Below, in pieces: positions 22,273 through 31,918 of a stretch of DNA of 64,000 bases (the stretch's first letter is position 1; every line of letters begins with the position of its first letter). The notes beneath the pieces were generated by a model, which saw nothing but the letters and a program-made list of their open reading frames with translations, was not told where the DNA came from and searched no databases. Source of the stretch: Lacipirellula limnantheis (GTDB lineage Bacteria > Planctomycetota > Planctomycetia > Pirellulales > Lacipirellulaceae); NCBI RefSeq assembly GCF_007746075.1, contig NZ_CP036339.1, positions 1,994,885-2,058,884 on the forward strand, given 5' to 3'. The translations under genes and the position numbers were made by a program.

Positions 22273-23430
22273 TCACCCATTCTTCGGTCGGGAAATCCTG
22301 CTCGTCACTCCCAACAATCCAACACTCCAGACCGCCAGGAAGCATGAACTCGGCTCTGGGATCATCACCACCCAACCTTCCCACTGCCCCATCGGATTAA
22401 CGCCAACTCCAACAATGACTCGACCGTCGTCCGAGACATCCTCGGCGCGATAGAGTGACCACCCCGCGATATCGACGCCCGAGGACATCAATATGTCCTT
22501 CAGACTTCGCATCCCGCCAGCCTCACTCCACACGAATGCTTCGGGCCCACTGTCGGCGCTGGCTTCGCCAACGATGATCCGCCCGTCACCAGATACTCCA
22601 TAAGCTCGACTCGACAGTGACCCGCCGGGTAAGTCGCCGATGCCATGCGGCGGCCCTGGAGTAAAAATAGTTGCTTCGGTCCCATATGGACCGGATGAGT
22701 GGCCGACAATCGTGGTGCCATCGGCCGAAATTGCCTCCGCGACGCTCGATGAGCTTTGGGGCAATGCACCCAGTCCGGAGGCGTATCCCTTGGGATCAGC
22801 ATTAGGGATCCAGCCGACCGCTTCCGGATTGAGAGCGGAAAAGAAGCTGCCGACGCCAACTGCGATCAACCCATCCGCAGACAGAGACTTTGCCGACTCA
22901 AAAACGGGCCCCCTGCCGGTCCGGCCGATGTTCACGCCAGCGCGGAAAGCGAAGAAGGGCTCGTTCGTCGCTTGATAGCGCGTGCCGGCGACGATGCTCC
23001 CGTCTGCAGACACGGCAAAAGCTGTAGATGTGAAGGAGGGAGGCTCGATGTCGGTCATCGTGCCATTCACCCAGCGAAAAGCAGTTTGCCCTCCCTGGGG
23101 CGGGGTGGTCGGGATGAATGAGGGAATATTTGCAAAGCCGACGATAACGCTGCCATCGTACGACACATCCAAGGCCGAACTCTCGTATATCCCGCCCGCC
23201 AAGTCTCCCAGTCCGACGATTCCGCCCTGAACCGTCCAGCGAATAGCCTCCAGGCCACTGGCGGACGCCGACTGACCGACAACCGTCGTGCCGTCACCCG
23301 ACACCGCATGGGCGTAACTTGCGGTCGCTCCATCGGGCAGGTCGCCAAGGCCGAAGAAGGACGCTCCATGAACCGAGAGTGAGCCTGCGCTCCCGAGCAG
23401 GAGAAGGACGACAGTCATCGCGTTTTTCAT
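22273..23430 (-). CDS. HAF-repeat PEP-CTERM protein
   Basis: 385 residues: signal peptide from MKNAMTVVLLLLGSAGSLSV, then at least six HAF-type repeats (each with a pattern like YAHAVSGDGTTVVGQSAS followed by A(I/F)RW) covering most of the chain, predicted to form a propeller-like surface domain. It ends IPEPSSCFLAVWSVGLLGVT and RPK, a PEP-CTERM signal. ATG 23430 begins the signal peptide; the longer frame upstream reads antisense to the hsdR fragment and is not used. Likely a surface or matrix protein of unknown role. Confidence 0.8.
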   Translation of the reverse strand: MKNAMTVVLLLLGSAGSLSVHGASFFGLGDLPDGATASYAHAVSGDGTTVVGQSASASGLEAIRWTVQGGIVGLGDLAGGIYESSALDVSYDGSVIVGFANIPSFIPTTPPQGGQTAFRWVNGTMTDIEPPSFTSTAFAVSADGSIVAGTRYQATNEPFFAFRAGVNIGRTGRGPVFESAKSLSADGLIAVGVGSFFSALNPEAVGWIPNADPKGYASGLGALPQSSSSVAEAISADGTTIVGHSSGPYGTEATIFTPGPPHGIGDLPGGSLSSRAYGVSGDGRIIVGEASADSGPEAFVWSEAGGMRSLKDILMSSGVDIAGWSLYRAEDVSDDGRVIVGVGVNPMGQWEGWVVMIPEPSSCFLAVWSVGLLGVTSRISRPKNG

Positions 23431-23488
23431 TAGCGGAATTCCTGAGGCATAGGGGCTGAGTCGACGTGAGCATATGCCATCGTTAAAT

Positions 23489-23527
23489 AAACGCCAACCG
23501 TGTTGGACCCAGGCGTAGTTGGCGTTT
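23489..23527. other. inverted repeat between the HAF gene and the hsdR remnant
   Basis: AAACGCCAAC, 19-nt loop, GTTGGCGTTT; perfect 10-bp arms. It may be a terminator or an operator upstream of the HAF gene. Confidence 0.45.
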
Positions 23528-23559
23528 CCCTTCGGCGGCACGCCATACTGCCGGCGCAC

Positions 23560-23958
23560 GTCGTCAACGCCTATCACAACCGGGCGATCGCCACGCAAGA
23601 AGTGATCGACGAGCTGATCAAGCTCGCCAAAGAGATGGAGGCCGCGGGCAAACGGGGCGAGAACCTGGGGCTGACCGATGACGAGGTGGCGTTTTACGAC
23701 GCGCTCGCGGCCAATGAGTCGGCGTTGGAGGCGATGGGTGATGACAAGCTGAAGGTGATTGCCGCCGAGCTGATTACTCAGGTGCGCAAGAGCGTCTCGA
23801 TCGACTGGACGCTTCGCGAGAGTGCCCGTGCGAAAATCCGGGTGATGGTGAGGCGGATTCTTAGCAAACACGGCTATCCGCCGGACCTGCAAGCTGAGGC
23901 CGTGCAGACGGTGCTGAAGCAAGCAGAGCTTCTTTGTGCGGACTGGGCGATGGAGTGA
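23560..23958 (+). pseudogene. hsdR: C-terminal fragment of a type I restriction enzyme R subunit
   Basis: About 130 codons with the HsdR C-terminal (EcoR124-type, DUF3387) pattern: YHNRAIATQEVIDELIKLAK, LTDDEVAFYDALAANESALE, SVSIDWTLRESARAKIRVMV, then KHGYPPD. The N-terminal nuclease, the helicase motor and any hsdM/hsdS are missing. The frame is open back to 23500, but the first ~20 codons are not HsdR-like. Best read as the stump left after deletion of a type I restriction system. Confidence 0.85.
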
Positions 23959-24540
23959 TCGGAATGTTACCTAGAGTCCCCGCAATACCTAAGTTTGGCG
24001 AAGGGTCGTTTCCTATATTGCGCAAGCCACCTAAACGACCATTCGCGATCCCCTAGAGCCAGCAACGTTTCGCTGCAAAAATGGGAGAGCGTCCGAAGGG
24101 GCACAGTATGAGCCTCGCAGATTCTCGACGCCATGGATGGCTGCTTGCTTAGCGTCGCCCCCTCTAGCTTCCTAATGCGGTTGCGACGAATGGAGTTTGA
24201 TCATGCACCCGCGCCGATGTCGTTGCGAAACGGTCTGTGAAGTAAGTGCCAGCCTCAGTGGCCCCTGCTGCGCGCTGACCGCGCACCTACGCCAAACCCC
24301 AGCGACTGGGGCTCGACTTCCCCATCAACGGCTTGCTCCGAGTAGGACTTGGCCGCTGTCTGCCACCGGGAGACCCGAGTGGCGTCGACGATCGCGCGCG
24401 TTTGCGGTCGTTAGACGAACCGCCGATTGAGAGATCGGCGGCTCAGCACCCTACAGTCCCGTGCGATCATTCTTCGGTCGAGTGACCGCGGTCGCATACG
24501 TGTACGCGTAGGTGAATTTATTTAACACAGGGGCTGGGCT
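23959..24540. other. 582-bp stretch without a recognisable gene
   Basis: No convincing coding frame. Contains the perfect hairpin CCGCCGAT-TGAGAG-ATCGGCGG at 24420-24441 without a T-tract. A 13-bp match to the start of 16S rRNA near 24193 is chance. Confidence 0.4.
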
Positions 24541-24939
24541 ATGACCCATCAAGTATCCGAACGCGCGCGCGCATGTTTTAGTGTAATTCCGGACCTCGAC
24601 GCATCGGCCACATGGATCACCCGCACTGAAGCAGACGTGGTGAGCATGGCCAACGTTGCTGAACCAACTCCGCGTTGGGATGGCATCAATTTGCACTTTG
24701 CGGGCCAGACAGTCTTCATTGGACGCCGCAACGCAGCTGTAACGGAGTTGCTCGACTCTTTCCAGTCGCACGGATGGGCACCGTTTGTGGTGGACCCAGT
24801 GCGATGCGAGCCTGGTGATGTTCAGCGTCGACGGTCGGCTGTTTGCACGGCCAATCGGAAGCAAAAGCTCATCAAGTTTTCTTGTGCGGGGGACAAGAGG
24901 TCAGTTGCTTGGTCCGCGCGTGCCAATGACGAAGGGTAA
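24541..24939 (+). CDS. element-associated small conserved protein, copy 1
   Basis: 132 residues; the second half has the pattern PRWDGINLHFAGQTVFIGRR, ELLDSFQSHGWAPFVVDP, and a basic stretch ending IKFSCAGDKRSVAW. This order (W-D, strand, V.I.RRNA, hydrophobic helix, GW, LN+.Q, +F.GDG..V.W) recurs just upstream of xis-repA-int in planctomycete elements as I recall them. Probably a small DNA-binding or accessory protein; function unproven. Confidence 0.6.
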   Translation: MTHQVSERARACFSVIPDLDASATWITRTEADVVSMANVAEPTPRWDGINLHFAGQTVFIGRRNAAVTELLDSFQSHGWAPFVVDPVRCEPGDVQRRRSAVCTANRKQKLIKFSCAGDKRSVAWSARANDEG

Positions 24940-25087
24940 GACGCCCAAAGATACGCCGAATAAAATCTGCCGAAAACAGCCTGATGTGATCGGACCGCGA
25001 GAATGTCTGTTGTCTCGCGTTCGCCGGCCCGTAGACCCGTATTACCTCGCTCCCGTCTAAGAGCGACACTTTACTCGCCAAATTCAG

Positions 25088-25432
25088 ATGCCAAAAACAA
25101 CGTCCTCTAGGCAGCCGGAAAACCAAACGCCACTAAAGGACGCGTCCGTGCCGAAGTTCAGTCGCAAGCCTGTATGGAATGGATATGTACTTGCCTTCTC
25201 TGGCAAGTCGGCGGTGATTGGACGACGCTCCGCCCGCATTGTCCAACTGCTGGACGAGTTTCAGAAGTCGGGATGGCAAACGGCCGTCCAAGTTGAGCTG
25301 GATGAAAACGATGTCGTAGGTCAGCTCCGACGGACCGCCGTTCACTCTCTAAACAAAAAGCAGTCCGTAATCCGGTTCACCAGTGAGGGAGATAATCGGT
25401 CAGTTGCGTGGCGTCCTGCTAACGCAGATTAA
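25088..25432 (+). CDS. element-associated small conserved protein, copy 2
   Basis: 114 residues, clearly paralogous to 24541-24939: PVWNGYVLAFSGKSAVIGRR, QLLDEFQKSGWQTAVQVELD, HSLNKKQSVIRFTSEGDNRS, then VAW. The two differ strongly in the N-terminal 40 residues. Located between copy 1 and the excisionase-like gene. Confidence 0.65.
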   Translation: MPKTTSSRQPENQTPLKDASVPKFSRKPVWNGYVLAFSGKSAVIGRRSARIVQLLDEFQKSGWQTAVQVELDENDVVGQLRRTAVHSLNKKQSVIRFTSEGDNRSVAWRPANAD

Positions 25433-25585
25433 ACGAAGACGTTATGCAGTGGCTATGCGATCCGAATAGTGGCCTACGACCGCACGTGAGATAATCTGCT
25501 TGCACCGGCGCCGTGGATCGCTTGTGCATCTTAAGTCGCAAGACCGCAGCAGCCGTGCTGAAATGAACTGTAGTAAAGGATAAAA

Positions 25586-25792
25586 ATGCCACCCCTTCGT
25601 TCTGATGACATTCTCGATCCGATCCTGATGACTCGCGAGGAGACAGCCAAACTATTGCGTTGCTCCCGTCGTTTCGTTGACGGCCTGCTCGCCAACGGCG
25701 TTCTTCCGAAAGTCAAGCTTGGCACGAAGTCGCTCATTCGTCGCGATGACGTTATGGCGTACATCGCGGGCTGCGTGGGAGGAGAAAGCTGA
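25586..25792 (+). CDS. excisionase-like helix-turn-helix protein
   Basis: 68 residues: LMTREETAKLLRCSRRFVDG is the HTH core and SLIRRDDVMAYIAGC the usual end of this domain class. Small proteins of this type direct excision by tyrosine recombinases. An AAAGGA motif lies just upstream. The stop overlaps the next start (TGATG at 25790-25794), so it is translationally coupled to the ATPase gene. Confidence 0.8.
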   Translation: MPPLRSDDILDPILMTREETAKLLRCSRRFVDGLLANGVLPKVKLGTKSLIRRDDVMAYIAGCVGGES

Positions 25793-26928
25793 TGATGGAC
25801 CTCAACGCCGCCTCCCAAGCAGTGCGTAGTCACGCAACTCCCCAGTTAGTTTGTTTATCCAATGTTGTGCCGCGAGCCGTCGATTGGCTGTGGCGAAACC
25901 GCATTGCCGTCGGCAAGGTGACTCTGCTCGCGGGCGACCCGGGGCTTGGAAAGTCGTTCGTCTCACTGGACATCGCCTCAAGAGTGAGCACCGGAGCCCC
26001 TTGGCCCGACGAGCCCGATGTCACCCGTACGCCGGCCGATGTGATCTTGCTGTCCGGCGAGGACGCCTTGGACGATACCGTGCGTCCTCGGGTGGACGCC
26101 ATGGGGGCGGATTGTGACCGGATTAAGGCATTGCAAGGCATCATTGTTTCCCACTCCAGGGCAGGGGACCCAGAGCGAGGAGTCGATCTGTCAAAGGACA
26201 TCGCCGCATTAGACGAAGCGATGGACCAAATGAACGATTGCAAGCTCGTGGTAATTGACCCGATCAGCGTCTACCTGGGCGACGCCAACTCCAATGACAA
26301 CGGTGAGGTTCGGCGCGTGCTGAGCGGACTTACCCGTTTCGCCGAGCGGCGCAACGTCGCCGTGCTCCTAATCACGCACCTTCGGAAGGGCGAGGGCTCG
26401 CCAATCAACCGTGTCATCGGATCCATCGGTTTCGTTGCGGCGGCGCGGGCGGGATTGATCATCGTGAAAGACCCGCAAAACCATGATCGCCGCCTGATGC
26501 TGCCGTTAAAAAACAACATCGCGCCCGACAACGGCGGCCTAGCGTACTCGATTCCGCGCGAGGGCGACCAGAGCGGGACGGTCTGTTGGGAGCCCGATCC
26601 GGTGCTGCTCGACGCCGGCGATGTCCTTGCGACGCCTCCGAAGAGGAGGGGACCCTGTCCGGGCGTTCGCGACCACGCGAAGGCGTGGCTACTTACCTTT
26701 CTCAAAGAAGGCCCGCAGCCTACTGCGACGATTGCCGCAAGAGCAAAGGAGTGCGGCATTAGCGAGGCGACCTTGAGGAGGGCACGTGAAGAGCTGGGCG
26801 TCACCTCTACGAAGTGGGGGCATGCATTCTGGTGGCAGCTACCGGACAATGCTCTTGCGCTGGAGGGTGTGGATGGTCAACAAGCACAACCTGAGCAACT
26901 TGACGGACCCGATGACGGGTGGGCATAG
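25792..26928 (+). CDS. RepA-like AAA ATPase (RecA-fold, AAA_25)
   Basis: 378 residues. Walker A LLAGDPGLGKSFVSLDIASR near residue 46, a Walker B-type strand LVVIDPISVYLG near 152, a switch region LLITHLRKGEGSPINRVIGS near 203. The C-terminal ~90 residues look like a winged helix (AWLLTFLKEGPQPTATIAAR, ISEATLRRAREELGV). This is the replicative-helicase-like RepA architecture common in mobile elements. It probably assists replication or excision of the element; this role is inferred from family and neighbours. Confidence 0.85.
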   Translation: MMDLNAASQAVRSHATPQLVCLSNVVPRAVDWLWRNRIAVGKVTLLAGDPGLGKSFVSLDIASRVSTGAPWPDEPDVTRTPADVILLSGEDALDDTVRPRVDAMGADCDRIKALQGIIVSHSRAGDPERGVDLSKDIAALDEAMDQMNDCKLVVIDPISVYLGDANSNDNGEVRRVLSGLTRFAERRNVAVLLITHLRKGEGSPINRVIGSIGFVAAARAGLIIVKDPQNHDRRLMLPLKNNIAPDNGGLAYSIPREGDQSGTVCWEPDPVLLDAGDVLATPPKRRGPCPGVRDHAKAWLLTFLKEGPQPTATIAARAKECGISEATLRRAREELGVTSTKWGHAFWWQLPDNALALEGVDGQQAQPEQLDGPDDGWA

Positions 26929-27097
26929 GTTGCTCAAGTAGCTCAGGTTTTTCGGGTTAGGGCGGCCATTGGTTGGATGCCACACGAATGGCTTTTCCAA
27001 CGCGTGGCCAAATTACTCGCTTCCTCGTGCCGAGCGTCATTTTGACGCAGTTGGACGGCATGCGAAGGACGCACCTCATTGATTTAGGAGAGTTTAA

Positions 27098-28381
27098 ATG
27101 GCTTCATTATCAAACGATTCTGGCGGGCGTCGGCGTATTCTCTTTTACGACTCAAATGGAGACCGCCATGCAATTCGCCTGGGCAAAGTCAGCAAGAAGA
27201 CAGCAGAAACTGTCAAGAGTCACGTCGAGCATCTAGTTGGCGCGCAAATGGCCTCGACGGCCGCGCCGCAAGAAACTCAGAGGTGGGTCGCAGCTTTAGG
27301 CGATGAGCTATATCACAAGCTCGCCCACGTCGGCCTAGTCGCGGAACGTGTGCGTACGACGCTGGGTGAGTACTTGCATAACTTCATCGAGTCACGCACC
27401 GACGTGAAACCTCTCACGATGGATAAATACCAAACCACGAGACGTTACCTCATCGACTACTTCCAAGCCGACAGGCGACTTGAGCGGATCGGTAAGGCCG
27501 ACATTGACGAATGGCGTCGTGATCTTGCCGGGACCCGAGCGGAGAACACAGTCAGAAAGCATATTGCAATCGCGAAGGTGTTCTTTGGCGCAGCCCTGAA
27601 GAAAGGTCTGATCTCTGAAAATCCGCTGGATGGCCAAAAAGCCACGATCTTGCCGAATGACAGCCGTTTCTTTTTCGTGACGCCCGAAGTCACGAATCGC
27701 GTGATCGCGGCTTGTCCTGATGCGCAGTGGCGTCTGATCGTCGCTCTGGCACGCTACGGGGGGCTGCGGTGCCCGTCGGAGATTTTGGGACTAAAATGGT
27801 CGGACGTTGACTGGGAAGGAGATCGGATCCGTGTCGTTGCCCCGAAGACTGAGCATCACGTCGGCGGCGGTAAGAGGTACGTCCCCATGTTTTCCGAACT
27901 CAAGAAGTACCTTGATGAGGTCTGGGACGAAGCCGCCCCTGCAACAGAATTCGTGATTACCCGTTATCGCGGGTCTAACGCCAATCTGAGGACTCAGCTG
28001 AGGCGAATTATCCGCAAGGCGGGCGTCAGTCCGTGGGAGAAAATCTTCCAAAACTTGCGCAGCAGTCGCCAGACCGAACTGGAAGAAAGCTTCCCGCTCC
28101 ATGTAGTCTGCTCGTGGCTCGGGAACTCCGTGAGGGTAGCGCAACGACACTACCTCCAGGTCACTGACGCCCACTTCGCGAAGGCGGTCGGTAAGACGGC
28201 GCAAAATGCGGCGCTGCCTACGGCTGCAGGCCCCTGCACCGAAGCACCCGGCATGAGCGAAGAGGTTGGAAAACACGGCGATTTGCAGGCTCCTGCAACC
28301 GCGTGCGTTAGTGTTCATCCGTACAGAGTAGCCGAGGCGGGAGTCGAACCCGCACGGGGGTTGCCCCCCACTGGATTTTAA
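27098..28381 (+). CDS. tyrosine-recombinase integrase, 3' end supplied by the tRNA
   Basis: 427 residues; AGGAG precedes the ATG. A core-binding domain is seen at 80-180, then the catalytic domain: [20 protein letters not shown] carries the first arginine, [20 protein letters not shown] the second, and [17 protein letters not shown] the active-site histidine/tryptophan region and tyrosine. Residues 411-427 ([17 protein letters not shown]) are encoded by the antisense strand of tRNA-Leu, because the gene runs into its own attachment site. In the excised circle codon 411 onward would be read from the DNA now at 5370-5600, giving a predicted protein of 486 residues. Confidence 0.92.
   Translation: MASLSNDSGGRRRILFYDSNGDRHAIRLGKVSKKTAETVKSHVEHLVGAQMASTAAPQETQRWVAALGDELYHKLAHVGLVAERVRTTLGEYLHNFIESRTDVKPLTMDKYQTTRRYLIDYFQADRRLERIGKADIDEWRRDLAGTRAENTVRKHIAIAKVFFGAALKKGLISENPLDGQKATILPNDSRFFFVTPEVTNRVIAACPDAQWRLIVALARYGGLRCPSEILGLKWSDVDWEGDRIRVVAPKTEHHVGGGKRYVPMFSELKKYLDEVWDEAAPATEFVITRYRGSNANLRTQLRRIIRKAGVSPWEKIFQNLRSSRQTELEESFPLHVVCSWLGNSVRVAQRHYLQVTDAHFAKAVGKTAQNAALPTAAGPCTEAPGMSEEVGKHGDLQAPATACVSVHPYRVAEAGVEPARGLPPTGF
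28327..28349. other. attR: island/tRNA junction repeat
   Basis: Right copy of the 23-bp direct repeat, formed by the 3' end of tRNA-Leu (acceptor and part of the T arm on the minus strand). Matches 5369-5391 with one mismatch. Confidence 0.8.
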
Positions 28382-28413
28382 GTCCAGAGCGTCTGCCATT
28401 CCGCCACTCGGCC
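28329..28413 (-). tRNA. tRNA-Leu(UAA)
   Basis: 85 nt on the minus strand. Acceptor GGCCGAG pairs with CTCGGCT (one G-U at position 1), discriminator A. Anticodon stem CTGGA/TCCAG encloses loop CTTAAAA with anticodon TAA. A long variable arm (GGGGGGCAACCCCC) is typical of class II tRNA-Leu, and the T arm is GCGGG-TTCGACT-CCCGC. No CCA is encoded. It decodes UUA and is the integration target of the island. Confidence 0.96.
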
Positions 28414-28684
28414 AGCATGGGCGCCGCCGCGACGACGCCTTGCGGGCATTTGATCATTCGGCGTTTTCACACGCAAGTCAGCTCGCGACCGCTACGACGG
28501 GGGCGATTCCCATGGCGCCGCCAGTCCATGAAACGGCCCGGCTTCGTCATTGAGATTTGTCTGATACGATAGCTCGGGCAAGCCTTTAACGCTCCGTTCT
28601 CTGTCGACCCGCCCCCGTCAAAATCGTGAAGCGAGCATCGCCGCTCGCCAGCGGTCATCCCGCCCTGCCAATAACTGGAACCGC

Positions 28685-29947
28685 ATGGATCAAGCGTTCA
28701 TCACCAGCAATGCCGCCATACTCGCCATCCTTACCGGCATCTGCGCGTTCTATTTTTGGCTAGAGCGGGCATCGCGTTGGAGACTGTTTCAATATGTGCC
28801 GCCCCTCGTGTTCATCTACCTGACGCCCGTCGTGCTGGCCAATAGCGGGCATCTGCTCACGTTCCTGCGTTCGAGCATCGGCGGCGCGGCCGCAACCAAT
28901 CCGTCGACGCCAATCCCTAACGTGTTGCCCACGGCTTCGCCGGCATACGACGTGATTAAAGAGTTCGCGTTGCCAATGATGCTGGTGCTGATGCTGCTCA
29001 ACGTCGACGTCGCCCGCGCGATTCGGGTCGTCGGCAAAGGAGTCGGCGTCATGCTGGTTGGCTCGATTGGCGTCGTCGTGGGCGCCGTCGTCGGTTATGC
29101 CTGCGTGATGCATTGGCTTGGGCCGGACACCTGGAAATCGTATGGCGCGTTAACCGGAAGTTGGGTGGGCGGCACCGGGAATCTTGCTGCGGTGAGCGAG
29201 GCGCTCGACGCCAACGGCACGGAAGTCGGCTTGGCGGTGTTGGCCGATACCGCGCTGCTGTTGGTATGGCTGCCTTTGATGCTCGCCTCCAAGAAGATTG
29301 CCGGGCCCTTCGCTCGGTTCGCGCGGGTTGACGCAGATCGGGTGGCCCACCTCGACGCGGCGGCCATGGCTGAGCAGGAGACCTCGCCGCCTCCCACTTA
29401 CCAGGATTTTCTGCTATTGCTCTTCATTGCGTTCGCCGTGACGGCATTCTCCCAGACGTTGACCGCGACGATCTCGGCTCAGCTGGCGGCGCACGAGCTT
29501 GCGTGGCCCGTGCAATTCAGCGAAAGCACCTGTCGCATCCTGTTGATTACGACTCTTGGGCTGTTGCTATCGTTCACGCGGCTGCGGAACGTCCCGTCGA
29601 GTCGCCACCTCGGCATGGCGCTCGTGTTCATCTTTATGGCTCAGACCGGCGCCACCGCTGATTTGGCCAAAGCGGCCGAGCAGGCCGTCCCGTTCCTGAT
29701 TGGCGCGGCAATCTGCATTTCCATCCACGGTCTATTCATTCTGACCGCTGCGAAATTCATGCGCGTCGATATCCACACGGCGGCCGTCGCCAGCGCGGCG
29801 AATATCGGCGGCATCGCGACCGCGTCATGCGTCGCAGCCCACCATAAGGAGAGCCTGATGCCGGCGGGCATCTTGCTCGCCTTGCTGGGCTACGCGATCG
29901 GCAACTACGCCGGTCTGCTCGCCGCCGCAATTTGCGAAAGCCTGTGA
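28685..29947 (+). CDS. DUF819-family membrane permease (YjcL-like)
   Basis: 420 residues with about 11 hydrophobic segments and family-like motifs: FQYVPPLVFIYLTPVVLANS near 36, LPMMLVLMLLNVDVARAIRV near 95, GSWVGGTGNLAAVSEAL near 158, and AASAANIGGIATASCVAA near 370. DUF819 proteins resemble sodium/solute carriers, but substrates are not established. First gene beyond the island; convergent with leuA, 32 bp apart. Confidence 0.85.
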   Translation: MDQAFITSNAAILAILTGICAFYFWLERASRWRLFQYVPPLVFIYLTPVVLANSGHLLTFLRSSIGGAAATNPSTPIPNVLPTASPAYDVIKEFALPMMLVLMLLNVDVARAIRVVGKGVGVMLVGSIGVVVGAVVGYACVMHWLGPDTWKSYGALTGSWVGGTGNLAAVSEALDANGTEVGLAVLADTALLLVWLPLMLASKKIAGPFARFARVDADRVAHLDAAAMAEQETSPPPTYQDFLLLLFIAFAVTAFSQTLTATISAQLAAHELAWPVQFSESTCRILLITTLGLLLSFTRLRNVPSSRHLGMALVFIFMAQTGATADLAKAAEQAVPFLIGAAICISIHGLFILTAAKFMRVDIHTAAVASAANIGGIATASCVAAHHKESLMPAGILLALLGYAIGNYAGLLAAAICESL

Positions 29948-29979
29948 GCTGCGGATGCCGCCGCCACGGAGTCGCTGCA

Positions 29980-31536
<1,557 letters not shown>

Positions 31537-31598
31537 GGCGATTGGAAACGGAGTGATGAAGTGAGTAGGTGAGTAAGTAGCCGTTGAAGCCCGTGGAC

Positions 31599-31670
31599 GT
31601 CATCCTGAGCGGAGCGAAGAAGCTGGAAGCTCGCTTGGCTCGCTAGATCTTTCGCTCTGTTCAGGATGAC
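31599..31670. repeat. dispersed inverted-repeat element in the leuA leader
   Basis: GTCATCCTGAGCGGAGCGAA at the left and TTCGCTCTGTTCAGGATGAC at the right form imperfect ~20-bp arms. A second copy follows recJ at 57251 and a half copy lies near 54710. It sits between the attenuator terminator and the leuA start. Confidence 0.75.
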
Positions 31671-31679
31671 TCTACCAAC

Positions 31680-31711
31680 AAAAAAACCCCGAAGCCTCTT
31701 GGCTTCAGGGT
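31680..31711 (-). terminator. leuA attenuator terminator
   Basis: On the minus strand: ACCCTGAAGCC, loop AAGA, GGCTTCGGGGT, then seven Ts. Eleven base pairs including one G-U. It is transcribed toward leuA and lies about 35 nt after the leader-peptide stop codon. The 5' arm can also pair with the antiterminator segment (GGCTTAGGGTTC) at 31742-31753. Confidence 0.88.
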
Positions 31712-31746
31712 TCCGGCAATTCTCGCGATCAAGATGCAGACGAACC

Positions 31747-31806
31747 CTAAGCCATGCCCCCGGCAAGTAGCAGTAGCAGCAGGCTGTTGAGGTTCGGAGC
31801 TAACAT
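31747..31806 (-). CDS. leucine attenuator leader peptide
   Basis: ATG at 31806 encodes MLAPNLNSLLLLLLAGGMA and stops at TAG. Eight of 19 residues are leucine, six consecutively (codons CTG CTG CTA CTG CTA CTT), plus a TTA at position 2. CTA and TTA should be uncommon in such GC-rich DNA, which would make the ribosome sensitive to leucyl-tRNA supply. Three RNA segments alternate around it: CGAACC (31791-31796) can pair with GGTTCG (31741-31746), and the latter region, which overlaps the stop codon, can instead pair with the terminator 5' arm. No strong ribosome site is visible before the ATG. Confidence 0.85.
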   Translation of the reverse strand: MLAPNLNSLLLLLLAGGMA

Positions 31807-31859
31807 CGAACTTTGCTTCGGTCGGCTTTCTATCGACAGCGGTTCACTGTCCAGCATCT

Positions 31860-31888
31860 GTTCTAACTGACCTGCCAGCGCGGGTCAA
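31860..31888 (-). promoter_or_regulatory. leuA leader promoter
   Basis: TTGACC, 17-bp spacer, TAGAAC on the minus strand, about 50 nt upstream of the leader-peptide ATG. Predicted leader RNA to the terminator is about 170 nt. Confidence 0.7.
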
Positions 31889-31918
31889 GGTTCGGCGGGT
31901 TTTCCGATCCGCGGTTAG

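Larger units (their letters stand above)
5369..28349. mobile_element. tRNA-Leu-integrated genomic island, about 23 kb
   Basis: Bounded by a 23-bp direct repeat (one mismatch) of the tRNA-Leu 3' end. A tyrosine recombinase next to the tRNA reads into it, preceded by excisionase-like and RepA-like genes, which is the standard layout for planctomycete tRNA-targeted elements. Content differs sharply from the flanks: many genes under 150 codons, low coding density, duplicated blocks, a serine recombinase, an HNH protein and an hsdR remnant. No conjugation or capsid genes were recognised, so self-transfer is not evident. The boundaries come from the repeat; the island could be composite. Confidence 0.8.

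Noticed and set aside
24193..24205. GAGTTTGATCATG, identical to the start of 16S rRNA genes
   Set aside because: The following sequence (CACCCGCGCCG) does not continue as 16S and nothing rRNA-like surrounds it; chance 13-bp match.
28328..28381. Peptide [17 protein letters not shown] considered as a genuine conserved integrase tail
   Set aside because: It is the antisense translation of tRNA-Leu; the phrase appears wherever frames run into such tRNAs and is not a domain.
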